DNA of 64,000 nt, taken from Nitrincola tibetensis (GTDB lineage: Bacteria; Pseudomonadota; Gammaproteobacteria; Pseudomonadales; Balneatricaceae). Position 1 is the stretch's first letter. Each line of letters opens with the position of its first letter. The position numbers and the translations under genes were made by a program. The DNA lies in contig NZ_QKRX01000010.1 of assembly GCF_003284585.1 (NCBI RefSeq), positions 62,001 through 126,000 of the forward strand, in the 5' to 3' direction. Under the pieces are notes generated by a model. It did no database searches. It had not been told where the DNA came from and was given only the letters and a program-made list of their open reading frames with translations. Positions 36,436 through 46,800 of the stretch are shown piece by piece.

Positions 36436-39012
36436 ATGCGACCCGATAAGTTTACATCAAAGCTACAAGAAGCTTTATCCGATGCACAATCCATTGCCGT
36501 CGGAAAAGACCACAATTACATTGAACCTATTCACCTACTTGTTGCCTTTCTTGAGCAGCGTGATGGTTCTATTCGTCCTTTACTGAGCCAAGCAGGCGCT
36601 CAGTTGCCTCAGTTAACGCGCAAAATAGCTGAAGCACTGGATAAGTTACCACAGGTTAAAAACCCTGATGGCGATATCCGTGCCTCACAAAATCTGGTTC
36701 GACTTTTTAATTTAACCGACAAAATGGCGCAGCAACGCGGTGATGAATACGTGGCCAGCGAGCTTGTGCTCTTGGCCATGCTTGAGGACAAAGGGGATTC
36801 ATCTCGTTTATTGAAAGACGCAGGTGTGGATCGAGAAAAACTATTGGCGGCCATTAACAATATGCGTGGAGGCGCGGCGGTCATGGACCCTAATGTCGAA
36901 CAAAATCGTCAGGCTCTGGATAAATACTGTGTGGATTTAACCGAGCGGGCAGAATCTGGGAAATTAGACCCAGTGATTGGCCGAGATGATGAAATTCGAC
37001 GGACGATCCAAGTCTTGCAACGTCGCACTAAAAATAACCCTGTTCTGATCGGGGAGCCTGGAGTAGGTAAAACCGCCATTGTCGAAGGTTTGGCGCAACG
37101 TATTGTGAACGGTGAAGTGCCCGAGGGCTTAAAGCACAAACGCGTGCTGTCGTTAGACATGGGGTCTTTGATCGCAGGGGCAAAGTTTCGGGGTGAGTTT
37201 GAAGAACGTCTCAAAGCTGTTCTGAATGAGTTGAGCAAACAAGAAGGCCAAATCATCCTATTCATTGACGAATTGCACACCATGGTGGGAGCCGGGAAGG
37301 GCGAAGGCTCAATGGATGCGGGCAATATGCTTAAGCCTGCTCTCGCGCGTGGTGAGCTGCATTGTGTTGGCGCGACAACACTGAATGAGTATCGTCAGTA
37401 CGTTGAAAAAGATGCCGCGTTGGAACGTCGCTTCCAAAAAGTCATTGTGGATGAACCGACAGAAGAGGACACCATTGCGATTTTACGCGGCCTAAAAGAG
37501 CGCTACGAAATTCACCATGGTGTTGATATCACTGACTCTGCGATTGTCGCGGCTGCTAAGTTGAGCCAGCGTTACATTACTGATCGTCAGTTGCCAGACA
37601 AAGCCATCGACTTGATCGATGAAGCTGGCTCACGTATTCGCATGGAAATGGACTCTAAGCCAGAAGAAATGGACCGTTTAGAACGACGCTTAATCCAACT
37701 TAAAATGGAACGTGAGGCCTTGAAGAAAGAGAAGGATGAGGCTTCTCAGAAACGCTTGCAAGAATTGCAGCAGACCATCAGTAAGCTTGAAAAAGAGTTC
37801 TCGGATTTAGAGGAAATTTGGAAAGCTGAAAAAGCCAGCTTGCAAGGATCACAGAATGTGAAAGAACAGCTCGACCAAGCGCGTGTCGAGATGGAGCAAG
37901 CCAGCCGAGCCGGTGATCTTTCGAAAATGGCGGAGTTGCAGTACGGCCGTATCCCTGAGCTCGAAAAACAGTTGAAAATGGCCAGTCAAGTGGAGCACAG
38001 CGCACAGACAACGCAACTCTTACGGAATAAGGTAACAGAAGAAGAGGTCGCTGAGGTTGTTTCGCGCTGGACGGGCATTCCTATCAGTAAAATGTTGGAA
38101 GGGGAGCGTGACAAGCTCTTACGAATGGAAGAGGCCTTGCACGGGCGCGTTGTGGGACAGGATGAAGCCGTGATTGCGGTCGCAAATGCTGTTAGACGTT
38201 CACGTGCAGGCCTTTCTGATCCGGCTCGTCCTAGTGGTAGCTTCTTATTTTTAGGCCCAACGGGTGTCGGGAAAACAGAACTGTGCAAAGCGTTAGCTGG
38301 TTTTCTCTTTGATACAGAAGATGCGTTGGTTCGAATCGATATGTCCGAGTTTATGGAGAAGCATTCGGTCGCTCGCTTGATTGGCGCACCTCCAGGCTAT
38401 GTCGGCTATGAGGAAGGCGGTTATTTGACTGAAGCTGTCCGACGCAAGCCTTATTCAGTGTTGCTGCTCGATGAAGTTGAAAAGGCGCATCCGGATGTGT
38501 TCAACATTTTGCTGCAAGTCTTAGAAGATGGGCGTTTAACCGATGGGCAGGGACGGACAGTGGATTTCCGAAACACCATCGTCGTTATGACGTCGAACCT
38601 AGGGTCCGATCTGATTCAGGGCTTTAGTGACGATGACGATTATCAATTGATGAAGCAAGCGGTGATGGAAGTGGTGGGAAATCATTTCCGACCCGAAGTG
38701 ATTAATCGTATTGATGAGGTGGTTGTTTTCCATAGCTTGCGTAAAGAGCAAGTGGCGGGAATTGCTAAGATTCAGTTAGAGCGTTTACACAAACGCCTCG
38801 CTGAAAAAGACCTCTCGATACATTTAACAGACGCTGCGTTAAATAAATTGGTGGATGTTGGCTTTGAACCTGTTTATGGGGCGCGGCCGCTAAAAAGAGC
38901 GATTCAACAATGGATTGAAAATCCTCTAGCACAGAAAATTTTATCGGGCGCTTACTTGCCCGGTGCAACGATTCAAGTAGATGTTGAAAACGAGCAATTC
39001 TCGTTCAAATAA
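36436..39012 (+). CDS. clpB: ATP-dependent disaggregase ClpB
   Basis: Hexameric Hsp100 chaperone that rescues aggregated proteins with DnaK. The 858 residues show the N-terminal double Clp repeat (about 1-150), first AAA+ module with GEPGVGKT near 204-211 and [13 protein letters not shown], the long coiled-coil middle domain (about 410-525), and a second AAA+ module with GPTGVGKT near 605-612 and the D2 C-domain. The Met-rich start [14 protein letters not shown] is standard, after AAAGGAG. The heat-shock promoter upstream fits its function. Confidence 0.98.
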   Translation: MRPDKFTSKLQEALSDAQSIAVGKDHNYIEPIHLLVAFLEQRDGSIRPLLSQAGAQLPQLTRKIAEALDKLPQVKNPDGDIRASQNLVRLFNLTDKMAQQRGDEYVASELVLLAMLEDKGDSSRLLKDAGVDREKLLAAINNMRGGAAVMDPNVEQNRQALDKYCVDLTERAESGKLDPVIGRDDEIRRTIQVLQRRTKNNPVLIGEPGVGKTAIVEGLAQRIVNGEVPEGLKHKRVLSLDMGSLIAGAKFRGEFEERLKAVLNELSKQEGQIILFIDELHTMVGAGKGEGSMDAGNMLKPALARGELHCVGATTLNEYRQYVEKDAALERRFQKVIVDEPTEEDTIAILRGLKERYEIHHGVDITDSAIVAAAKLSQRYITDRQLPDKAIDLIDEAGSRIRMEMDSKPEEMDRLERRLIQLKMEREALKKEKDEASQKRLQELQQTISKLEKEFSDLEEIWKAEKASLQGSQNVKEQLDQARVEMEQASRAGDLSKMAELQYGRIPELEKQLKMASQVEHSAQTTQLLRNKVTEEEVAEVVSRWTGIPISKMLEGERDKLLRMEEALHGRVVGQDEAVIAVANAVRRSRAGLSDPARPSGSFLFLGPTGVGKTELCKALAGFLFDTEDALVRIDMSEFMEKHSVARLIGAPPGYVGYEEGGYLTEAVRRKPYSVLLLDEVEKAHPDVFNILLQVLEDGRLTDGQGRTVDFRNTIVVMTSNLGSDLIQGFSDDDDYQLMKQAVMEVVGNHFRPEVINRIDEVVVFHSLRKEQVAGIAKIQLERLHKRLAEKDLSIHLTDAALNKLVDVGFEPVYGARPLKRAIQQWIENPLAQKILSGAYLPGATIQVDVENEQFSFK

Positions 39013-39034
39013 GTCTATTGCATAAACCTCACCT

Positions 39035-39069
39035 TTCCCCACGAGTGCTTTGATGGTACTTGTGGGGAA
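39035..39069 (+). terminator. hairpin downstream of clpB
   Basis: Stem TTCCCCACGAGT / ACTTGTGGGGAA (12 bases, one G-U pair) with an eleven-base loop, 23 bases after clpB. Only a weak T-rich stretch follows, so it is a likely but not perfect terminator. Confidence 0.55.
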
Positions 39070-39237
39070 TGTTTGACTTCAAGTCAATTCATTTAATCTT
39101 TTGCTAAAAATCGTTTGGGTTCTGCGAGAGGGGATGTTACTTTCACATAGATAGAAAAAAGCAAAAAGAAACATACTTTGCCCCTTTGGGTGTGCCCTTA
39201 TCCAATAAACGTACTGTTAACGACAGGGACATTCATA

Positions 39238-40047
39238 ATGAAAATACGAGTGGGTTACGAGTTGGTGTATGAATGCGTTCAGCCAACACCTATGTTGCTT
39301 TTGCTTAACTTACACTATACCCGTGCGTCGGATATTCTGATACCCGATCACATAGTCACCTCGCCACCTGTGCCCATTACTGCTTATCGAGATGGCTTTG
39401 GCAATTGGTGCAGCCGAATACAGGCGCCAGCTGGTTTAATCCGTATTTCAACGGATGCGCTGGTTCAAGACTCCGGCCTACCAGATCCTGTTCATCCCTA
39501 TGCTAAGCAACATGCGGTCAATGAATTGCCCTCCGATACGTTGGTGTACCTTCTTGGTAGTCGGTACTGTGAAACAGATCGACTGTCGGAAATCGCTTGG
39601 TCATTGTTTGGTAACACCCCAGAGGGGTGGCCTAGAGTGCAAGCCATCTGTAATTTTGTTCACAATCATATTACCTTCGGATATGAACACGCGCGTTCGA
39701 CTAAAACCGCGCTGGAAGCCTTTAATGAGGGCGTGGGTGTGTGTCGAGACTATACCCATCTTGCGATTACCTTCTGCCGTTGTATGAATATCCCGGCTCG
39801 CTATTGCACAGGGTACTTAGGGGATATCGGTGTGCCGTACTCTCCCGCGCCTATGGACTTTTCAGCTTGGTTTGAAGCCTATTTAGATGGCCGCTGGTAC
39901 ACCTTCGATCCACGTCATAATCAACCCCGCGTCGCGCATTTGTTAATTGCCCAAGGGCGTGATGCGACCGATGTGCCGATCAGTAATGTCTTTGGTCCAA
40001 ATGAATTGAAGTCGTTCAAGGTCTGGACCGATGAGGTTCAGGGTTAA
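39238..40047 (+). CDS. transglutaminase-like cysteine protease family protein
   Basis: Protein of 269 residues starting at the ATG at 39238 (MKIRVGYELVYECVQ); an ATG-less upstream extension is not conserved. It has an N-terminal beta domain and a transglutaminase core with the nucleophile in GVGVCRDYTHLAI and the Asp in WYTFDPRHNQ. Where many family members have His before AWFE, this protein reads DFSAWFE, so the classic Cys-His-Asp triad appears altered. I recall the same Ser in other members of this subgroup but cannot check it here. It overlaps the next gene by one base (TAATG). Such proteins are predicted peptidases or amidases of unknown substrate. Confidence 0.8.
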   Translation: MKIRVGYELVYECVQPTPMLLLLNLHYTRASDILIPDHIVTSPPVPITAYRDGFGNWCSRIQAPAGLIRISTDALVQDSGLPDPVHPYAKQHAVNELPSDTLVYLLGSRYCETDRLSEIAWSLFGNTPEGWPRVQAICNFVHNHITFGYEHARSTKTALEAFNEGVGVCRDYTHLAITFCRCMNIPARYCTGYLGDIGVPYSPAPMDFSAWFEAYLDGRWYTFDPRHNQPRVAHLLIAQGRDATDVPISNVFGPNELKSFKVWTDEVQG

Positions 40048-40811
40048 TGCCGTTATTGGATGCTCAAGGTATTCTAAGGGCGGATGAGCCCGATGTTGTC
40101 GAGGTGTTTAACCCTAAGGGTCGCAGTGAGTTTGTGCTGGTCTGTGATCATGCATCGAATCGAATCCCAATCGGGCTAAAGCAGTTAGGCTTAACCAGCG
40201 CAGAATTACAGGGGCATATCGCTTGGGATTTAGGTGCTGCTCAGGTGGCACGAAAGCTTGCGGTGCATTTAGACGCCACGTTAGTGCTCAGTGGTTATTC
40301 GCGTTTAGTAATTGACTGTAATCGGCCGTTGGTCAGCCCTCAATCGATCACGCCAGTCAGTGATGGCGTGGTCGTGCAGGGCAATGTCGGGTTAACAGAG
40401 GCTGAGCGTGCTCAGCGAAGGGATCTTTTCTTTGAGCCGTATCATCAGGTTATCCGTCAGATACTAGACGCCCGCTCATCTCAAACGACCCAACTGCTGA
40501 GTATTCATAGCTTTAGTCCAGCGCTTGCGCAGGAAGGGGCGGATACATTGAGACCTTGGCATGTAGGCATGTCGTTCAAAGAGAAACCGACATTGGCAGA
40601 TCACCTCTACCAGGCGTTGCACAAAAATGAGCAACTCTGTGTCGGCTATCACGAACCTTACGCGATAGATGAAGAGTTCGATTACACCTTGATTGAACAT
40701 GCTCTAAAGCGTCAACTAGAGCATGCTATGGTGGAAATTCGTCAAGATCAATTGATGACTGAATCACAAACCAGTCAGTGGGCCGAGAGACTGTTTGAAG
40801 CCCTGCAATAA
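40047..40811 (+). CDS. N-formylglutamate amidohydrolase family protein
   Basis: FGase-family hydrolase of 254 residues. Family marks are FVLVCDHASNRIP, HIAWDLGAAQVA, SGYSRLVIDCNRP and LSIHSFSP. No histidine-degradation genes are nearby, so it is probably not HutG; in many genomes such stand-alone members have unknown substrates. It is coupled to the transglutaminase-like gene by a one-base overlap, which suggests a shared pathway on amide substrates. Confidence 0.82.
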   Translation: MPLLDAQGILRADEPDVVEVFNPKGRSEFVLVCDHASNRIPIGLKQLGLTSAELQGHIAWDLGAAQVARKLAVHLDATLVLSGYSRLVIDCNRPLVSPQSITPVSDGVVVQGNVGLTEAERAQRRDLFFEPYHQVIRQILDARSSQTTQLLSIHSFSPALAQEGADTLRPWHVGMSFKEKPTLADHLYQALHKNEQLCVGYHEPYAIDEEFDYTLIEHALKRQLEHAMVEIRQDQLMTESQTSQWAERLFEALQ

Positions 40812-40907
40812 ACACTAAGAGCGATGTCTCGACATCAACGCTCTAAGCTTTGCTATCCAGTCAATAGAAACGTAAAATTCGCTTTTTGATTGTCTGAGGC
40901 GCCTGTA

Positions 40908-41744
40908 ATGCTGAGTTATCTTCATGGTTTTCACGCGGGTAATTTCGCGGATGTGCATAAGCATCATACGTTGGTTGCCTTGTTAACGTCGTTGAACCGG
41001 AAAGAAAAACCTTGGAGTTATCTTGAGACTCACTCCGGTAAAGCGGCTTATGATCTATCGGATGATCAAGCCCTTAAGACACTCGAATTCAAGGACGGTA
41101 TCTCTAAGCTCTGGACACATCCGTCAGTGAATGAGAGTTTGCTGGCCTACCTTGAGTGCGTGAAACAGTGTAACGGCGATGAGTTGCAATCCTATCCCGG
41201 TTCGCCTGCAATCGCGGCCTCCATGGCGCGTGAGGCCGATAAGCTGCACTTGATGGAGTTACACCCTAACGAGGTTAAAGTCCTCAAACATCATTTTCGC
41301 AGAGACCCGCGCGTGTCTGTGCACCATCGTGACGGGTATGAAGGCGTCTTGTCTTTATTGCCACCCAAACCCAATCGGGGTTTAGTATTGATTGACCCTT
41401 CCTACGAAGTGAAAGAAGAATACGAACAGGTTGTTCATTTTATAACCATGGCGCACAAGCGTTGGCCAATAGGGACCTACGCAATTTGGTATCCATTATT
41501 ACCTGCGAACCGCTGGCGTTTTATGCTAGAGGATCTACGACGAACGGGGATACGGAATATGCTTTTGTCTGAGTTGCATGTGAAGCAGCCATCTGAACAG
41601 GGGATGTATGGCAGTGGAATGCTCATTATTAATCCACCGTGGAATTTGGAAGGCGCCCTTAAATCGGGAGTGTCTGCAATGGTTGATTTGTTGAAACAGG
41701 ATGCTTCGGCGCATGCCGAGGTGAGTGTTTGGGTCGGGGAATGA
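40908..41744 (+). CDS. rlmJ: 23S rRNA (adenine2030-N6)-methyltransferase
   Basis: RlmJ family methyltransferase of 278 residues, started at the ATG at 40908 because the conserved N-terminus is MLSYLHGFHAGNFADVHKHH; a TTG 18 bases upstream is possible. The SAM region follows at YLETHSGKAAYDL and the catalytic motif reads LIDPSYE, the DPPY equivalent of this family. It acts on 23S rRNA in the cytoplasm. It is the last core gene before the accessory region. Confidence 0.92.
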   Translation: MLSYLHGFHAGNFADVHKHHTLVALLTSLNRKEKPWSYLETHSGKAAYDLSDDQALKTLEFKDGISKLWTHPSVNESLLAYLECVKQCNGDELQSYPGSPAIAASMAREADKLHLMELHPNEVKVLKHHFRRDPRVSVHHRDGYEGVLSLLPPKPNRGLVLIDPSYEVKEEYEQVVHFITMAHKRWPIGTYAIWYPLLPANRWRFMLEDLRRTGIRNMLLSELHVKQPSEQGMYGSGMLIINPPWNLEGALKSGVSAMVDLLKQDASAHAEVSVWVGE

Positions 41745-41830
41745 CGTGTTTTGATGGGTGAAAGCATGTGGGGTAACGCTGACATGTTGGCCAGCGCTAC
41801 TTTTTTCACCAAGGTACATGGCCTTTCCGG

Positions 41831-41866
41831 CACAGTGAGTCCAGGTACTGATCTGGACTCACTGTG
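41831..41866. terminator. perfect inverted repeat between rlmJ and PRC-barrel gene
   Basis: CACAGTGAGTCCAG (41831-41844) and CTGGACTCACTGTG (41853-41866) form a perfect 14-base stem with an eight-base loop, between convergent genes. No T-run is present on either strand. It may act as a terminator or be a remnant of an integration boundary. Confidence 0.6.
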
Positions 41867-41888
41867 ATCAGCCGTTTGGACGATCCAA

Positions 41889-42281
41889 TCAACGAGTGTA
41901 GTAGGACTCGATGGTCGAATTCCAAGTGGCATCTGCCATATCTGGCCATTGATCTTTGTCGAAGCCAGGTGCGTTTTTTAAGCGTTCGACATCTACATCG
42001 AGAATGAAGCGATGGTTCACTGCGTCCAGTTTCAAGGCTCTCCATGGAACAGCGAACAAGTGGTCGCCCATGCCTAGAAATCCACCTGAAGACAAAACTG
42101 CGTAACGGATTGTGCCCTCATTGATATCGAGCATAATGTCCTGAATTTTTCCAAGCTTCTCGTCTTGAAGGTTACAGACATCATCACCCGTAATGGTCGT
42201 AGCACTGAGCAATGAAGCTCCGGCCAATGCGCTATTGGTGCTTTCGGGTAGGATGTTTGATTCTGTCGTTGAAATATTCAT
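41889..42281 (-). CDS. PRC-barrel domain protein (cytoplasmic)
   Basis: Protein of 130 residues with a single PRC-barrel (about 24-100). Marks are NLQDEKLGKIQDIMLDINEG and GGFLGMGDHLFAVPW, the pattern seen in stress-associated PRC proteins of proteobacteria. There is no signal peptide. Its start overlaps the stop of a small Lys-rich gene by four bases. Function is unknown; similar genes cluster with catalase and other stress genes, as here. A second PRC-barrel protein, exported, lies at 57156-57713. Confidence 0.8.
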   Translation of the reverse strand: MNISTTESNILPESTNSALAGASLLSATTITGDDVCNLQDEKLGKIQDIMLDINEGTIRYAVLSSGGFLGMGDHLFAVPWRALKLDAVNHRFILDVDVERLKNAPGFDKDQWPDMADATWNSTIESYYTR

Positions 42282-42436
42282 TTCGTTTCCTTCTTGGTGT
42301 CATTGTTGATGTTTTCGATCACGGTTCCACCCTTGCTGCCATTCCCTTTTTTGTCCGCTTTATCGTTGTTTGCCACCTTCGGGGTAGTTTCTTTGGCGTT
42401 GCCTTTTTCCTTGGGAGTTGTTTGGTTCTTGTTCAT
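42278..42436 (-). CDS. small Lys/Asn-rich hypothetical protein
   Basis: A 52-residue polar protein starting at the ATG at 42436, eight bases after GGAG. About a quarter of its residues are Lys and there is no hydrophobic core; it is probably disordered (MNKNQTTPKEKGNAKE... ). It overlaps the PRC-barrel start by four bases, so both are translated from one message. I do not recognise a family. The good ribosome binding site and overlap argue that it is real. Confidence 0.6.
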   Translation of the reverse strand: MNKNQTTPKEKGNAKETTPKVANNDKADKKGNGSKGGTVIENINNDTKKETK

Positions 42437-42569
42437 GACTAAATCTCCAGATGATTGTACCGTTTGGCGTTTGCCTCTCACCATGAATTCATGTCGATGC
42501 AGGTGAGGTTTCCAAAGTAGAGGAAGCTCGGAGTAGGGTCTGTGCGGTGACTAACTTATCTATCCTGAA

Positions 42570-42962
42570 TCAAAGTTGTGACTTGATGGGCATCATAATC
42601 TTTTCGGAAAACTTTTCTTTCAATGGACGACTCTTCCAACGAGCAAGGGAATATGGCTCTGCCTCCAGTAGGTTTTTCTCGAATACAGCTTCCATTTGAG
42701 CGGCAAAATCGCTGTTATAAATATTCAAACTGGCTTCGTCATTGAGGCGAATCGAGCGCATATCAAAATTGGTCGAACCCACTGAAACAAACTCAGAGTT
42801 GATGACCAGCAGCTTGGTATGCAGCATGGTGGGTTGATAGACGTGGATCTCGGCACCCTCATGCAATAGCGCGCCCATTGCCGGGAAAATTTCATTGCCG
42901 TTTTGCAGCGCAGTTACAAGGCTGCATTTCGGTGAAGTACTAGCCGTCTCTGAAAAGACCAC
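42570..42962 (-). pseudogene. cardiolipin synthase / phospholipase D C-terminal remnant
   Basis: An open frame of 130 residues matches only the C-terminal end of a cardiolipin synthase-like phospholipase D: MGALLHEGAEIHVYQPTMLH-like stretch, then SVGSTNFDMRSIRLNDEASLN. The first ~28 residues do not look like the family and the first catalytic half is gone. The HKD motif reads HTKLLVIN, with Asn in place of the catalytic Asp. A whole enzyme would be 380-480 residues. This is most likely a decayed fragment with no activity. Confidence 0.78.
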
Positions 42963-42990
42963 TGGCTGGAGGGGTAGCCGTCAACACTCT

Positions 42991-43458
42991 TTAGTTCTGT
43001 TTACCTTCTGAAGAGCCCAGCAGCACTTTGGCCGGTGTCATAAAACGTAGGGTAAAGAAGGTTAGTGCACTCAGAATCAGTGCTATCTCCAGCCGCCCCG
43101 TAGCGACAGAAACCCCGATTGCTCCAGTTAACCAGAGGCTAGCAGCGGTTGCTGTGCCTGAAACAGACCCTTCACCGTGCACGATATTTTTGAGGATAGC
43201 GCCCCCGCCAATGAATCCTATGCCGGTAATAATTCCGCCCATTACACGTGCCTGTGCTTCCGTAGACGTCAGGACTTGAAGGCCGACCAGCATATATCCA
43301 CAAGCAGCCACAGCGACCAAAGGAAAAGTGCGCAGACCCGCCGTGCGTTCATGTTTCTCGCGGTCCCAACCGATTGGTAGAGCAAGGACAAAAGCAAACA
43401 GCAAGTCGCGTATGTGTAATACAACAATGCTCCATTCGATATCAGGTATTAGATTCAT
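42991..43458 (-). CDS. MgtC/SapB family membrane protein
   Basis: Inner-membrane protein of 155 residues with four hydrophobic segments. Marks are ALPIGWDREKHERTAGLRTF, GIGFIGGGAILK and ATAASLWLTGAIGVSVATG. It corresponds to the N-terminal domain of MgtC, without the C-terminal ACT-like domain of the Salmonella protein. MgtC proteins modulate magnesium or phosphate homeostasis and F-type ATPase. It lies just upstream of the phospholipase D remnant on the same strand. Confidence 0.88.
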   Translation of the reverse strand: MNLIPDIEWSIVVLHIRDLLFAFVLALPIGWDREKHERTAGLRTFPLVAVAACGYMLVGLQVLTSTEAQARVMGGIITGIGFIGGGAILKNIVHGEGSVSGTATAASLWLTGAIGVSVATGRLEIALILSALTFFTLRFMTPAKVLLGSSEGKQN

Positions 43459-43807
43459 GTGCCTTTACTACAAGAATTTACAATTTAATCGCGAAAATAA
43501 GCGTCAGCCGCTGCGTGTGCATTGTCATTTGCGACAAACCAGTTGCTCTGCTTTCAGCCTAAAGGATGAGCCGCGTTGCATCTGTACTTTGTCACACGCA
43601 ACGTCAAAGCGGCAGTCCTTTATTCTTAGGTGTGATGTCGCACAGACAGGCACGTGCTCCGGCTCCGATCATGTGGTTCCCTCGGCTTAAATAGAGCCGC
43701 ACTATCAAGCGATAAAGGCTGAGGATTAGCGAGGAGTAAACGCCATCAAGGCATTCAGATTTTCGGCCTGTACACAGAGTGCGCAGCGCCATGACCAAAA
43801 TACCGAG
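43459..43807. other. divergent gap between mgtC-like gene and glucan synthase
   Basis: No gene is supported in this 349-base stretch. Near its right end, GAGGAG at 43731-43736 looks like a strong ribosome binding site and is followed at 43745 by an in-frame ATC of the glucan synthase. No clear sigma-70 promoter was found. Confidence 0.55.
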
Positions 43808-46800
43808 TTGTTGCGCGCGGAACTGTTCAGCATTGAACAACTAAAGCGTCATGCCATCACCCTAGGCGGTAAGCATCGAATCGAACCACACTCGGGGACG
43901 GACAAGCTATTACCGCGGCTGGCGGACAATGCCCGCGTGCTGCTGGAAGCATATGACGCTGTTACGGCGGCGGCAACGCCTGGGCAACGGATCATTCCAA
44001 CCGAATCCTGGTTGCTCGATAACTTTTATCTAATTGAACAGCAGATCAATCTGGCGCGCCGACATCTTCCGCGCGGATACAGCCGGCAATTGCCGCGTCT
44101 GGCCGATGGCCACTCCGTCGGTTTTCCCCGTATTTACGACCTTGCACTGGAATTGATCTCGCACATGGATGGGCGTGTCGACAAGGACAATGTTACCCAG
44201 TTCGTCGCTGCTTATCAGACCGTGGAGCCCTTGAAGCTGGATGAGCTGTGGGCTTTCCCAATTATGTTGAAGTTGGCACTGTTGGAAAATCTGCGTCGTG
44301 TTGCGGTGCGCATTGCACAACGACGCGAGGAGCGGGATGCCGCCATCACTTGGGCGGACCGCATGCTTGCCGCCGCTGAAAGCGATCCGAAGCAGTTAAT
44401 CCAATTACTCGCTGAATTTGCTCATGCGGATGTACCCCTGACGGCCTCCTTTGTAGAGGAGTTCTATGATCGGCTGCAGGCGCAGGGCGCCGCCATGGCT
44501 TTCGTGCAAACCTGGGTTGAACAGAAGTTGATCGAACAGGGTGTGACGGCAACGAAACTGTCAGAGGCGGCTGGACGAACGGACGCAGCCAACCAAATAT
44601 CGATATCCAACAGCATTGGCAGCCTACGCTTTATCGGCGCCATGGATTGGAAGCAATATGTCGAGTCGCTCAGTGTTGTCGAGAAAACCTTGTGTGAAGA
44701 CCCATCGGGCATGTACGCAAATCAGGATTTTGCGACGCGTGATCGCTATCGACATGTTATTGAGGATGTAGCACGGGGCAGTGCCTATGACGAAATGGCA
44801 GTGGCGCGTGCCGCAATTGTTCTGGCTCAAGAGGCTGGCGCACAAAAGGGCCTTAACGATCGCAGTGCGCATGTTGGTTATTACCTGATTGATCAAGGAC
44901 GGTTGCGCTTAGAGCATGCGGTCAGTTGTCGTCCTTCGTTGATAACTCGTATCAAACGAGTGGGGCAGCCTATTCGCCTACCTTTGTATTTAGGCTCTAT
45001 TTTGTTGCTGATGCTGCTGACAATGGTCATCCTTCGGGGTGCATTCGCTGGGTTCACCGCAGATGATTGGCGTTACTGGTGTTTTGCTCTCCTTGGTTTG
45101 ATGGGTGCTTCGGCACTGGCCGTTGCTCTGGTCAATCTCATGGTGACGCTATTCATGCCACCGCGTGTCTTACCACGATTGGATTTTTCGCAGGGTATTC
45201 CTGCCGAGCACCGCAGTATGGTGATCGTGCCTACCTTGCTGAGCAGTCGACAGGACGTTGATGATCTGCTGGAAGCTCAAGAAATACGGTATCTTGGTAA
45301 TCGCGATCCCAATTTATTCTTTGCCTTGCTAACGGATTTTCGTGATGCCTCAGAGCAGATACTGCCTGAGGATGCCGCCTTAATCGCTTACGCACGTGCG
45401 GCGGTTGAATCACTCAACAAAATCTATAATGACGATCGTCCCTGTGTATTTTATCTTTTTCATCGGCCGCGGTTGTGGAATCCGGTTGAGCGCGTTTGGA
45501 TGGGTTACGAGCGTAAGCGTGGCAAGCTAGAGCAGTTTAACGCTCGGCTGCGAGGTGAGGCGGACGCGGCTTTTTCAGAGATCGTCGGTGATCAGTCCAT
45601 TCTTGCATCAATTCAGTACGTCATCACTTTGGATACCGATACACAGCTGCCGCGCGACGCAGCGCGCACCCTAGTTGGCAATCTTGCACATCCGCTTAAT
45701 CGGCCTGTCTATGATGCCGTCAAGGGGCGTATTGTCGAAGGCTATGCAATTTTGCAACCGCGTGCCTCAATTAGTCTGATCAGTGCGGGCCAGTCACGCT
45801 TTACTAAGCTCTTCTCGGGTGACTCAGGGCTTGACCCCTACACACGCGAGGTGTCGGATGTCTACCAAGATGCGTTTGGTGAAGGGTCATTTATCGGTAA
45901 GGGTATTTACGATGTCGATGCATTCCGTCAGGCCGTCGATGGGCGTTTGCCTGAGAACCTTATTCTCAGCCATGACTTGTTGGAAGGTGGTTACGCACGT
46001 TCTGCCTTAGTGACCGATGTCGAGCTCATTGAAGAGCAACCTGCCAGTGTCGCCATCGAATCTAGCCGACGTCACCGTTGGATTCGCGGCGATTGGCAGC
46101 TCGCAGGTTGGTTACTGCCACGCGTGCCTGGGCCTCCTAATCTGAAAGATAAACGCTCCCAGCGCCAGACGAATCCATTGTCGGCTTTATCTCAATGGAA
46201 AATTTTTGACAATTTACGACGCAGCTTGGTGGCGCCCGCGCTCCTTGCGTTGCTGGTCCTGGGATGGTTTACAGGCCAAAGTCTCGTCTGGACCCTGTTG
46301 GTTGTGGCGGTCGTGTTCCTGCCTATTTTGCTATCTACCTTGATTGACCTGATTCGTAAGCCTGCAGAATGCAACTGGTGGATGCATCTGAATTTGACTG
46401 GTCAAGCGGCAGGGCGTCCGATTGCACTTGCTTTCCTAAGTTTGGCATTTTTACCCTATGAGACGCGCATTGTTCTAGGAGCGATTTGGCGCTCGCGAGT
46501 GCGCATGCTATTTACTCGACGTGGCTTGTTATTGTGGCAATTACCTAGCTATGCGCGCCGTAATGCCAGTCAGTCTCTGGCTGATTTTTTCCGAGAAATG
46601 TGGATTGCCCCCGTGCTCTCTGTGGGACTGGTTATCGCACTGGTCGTAGCCGGGAGCTTGCCCTTGGTATGGCTTGTCGCGATGCCTATGCTATTGCTGT
46701 GGTTGATGTCGCCCGTTGTCGGCTGGTGGATCAGCCAGCCATTCGTTGCACCCACACCAGACTTGGACCTTGAGCAGCGCGACTTCCTTCGTGCATCAGC

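Noticed and set aside
43328-43690. 120-codon plus-strand frame overlapping the mgtC-like start
   Set aside because: It is antisense to the mgtC-like N-terminus and then continues into non-coding sequence; Cys- and Arg-rich composition looks like chance.
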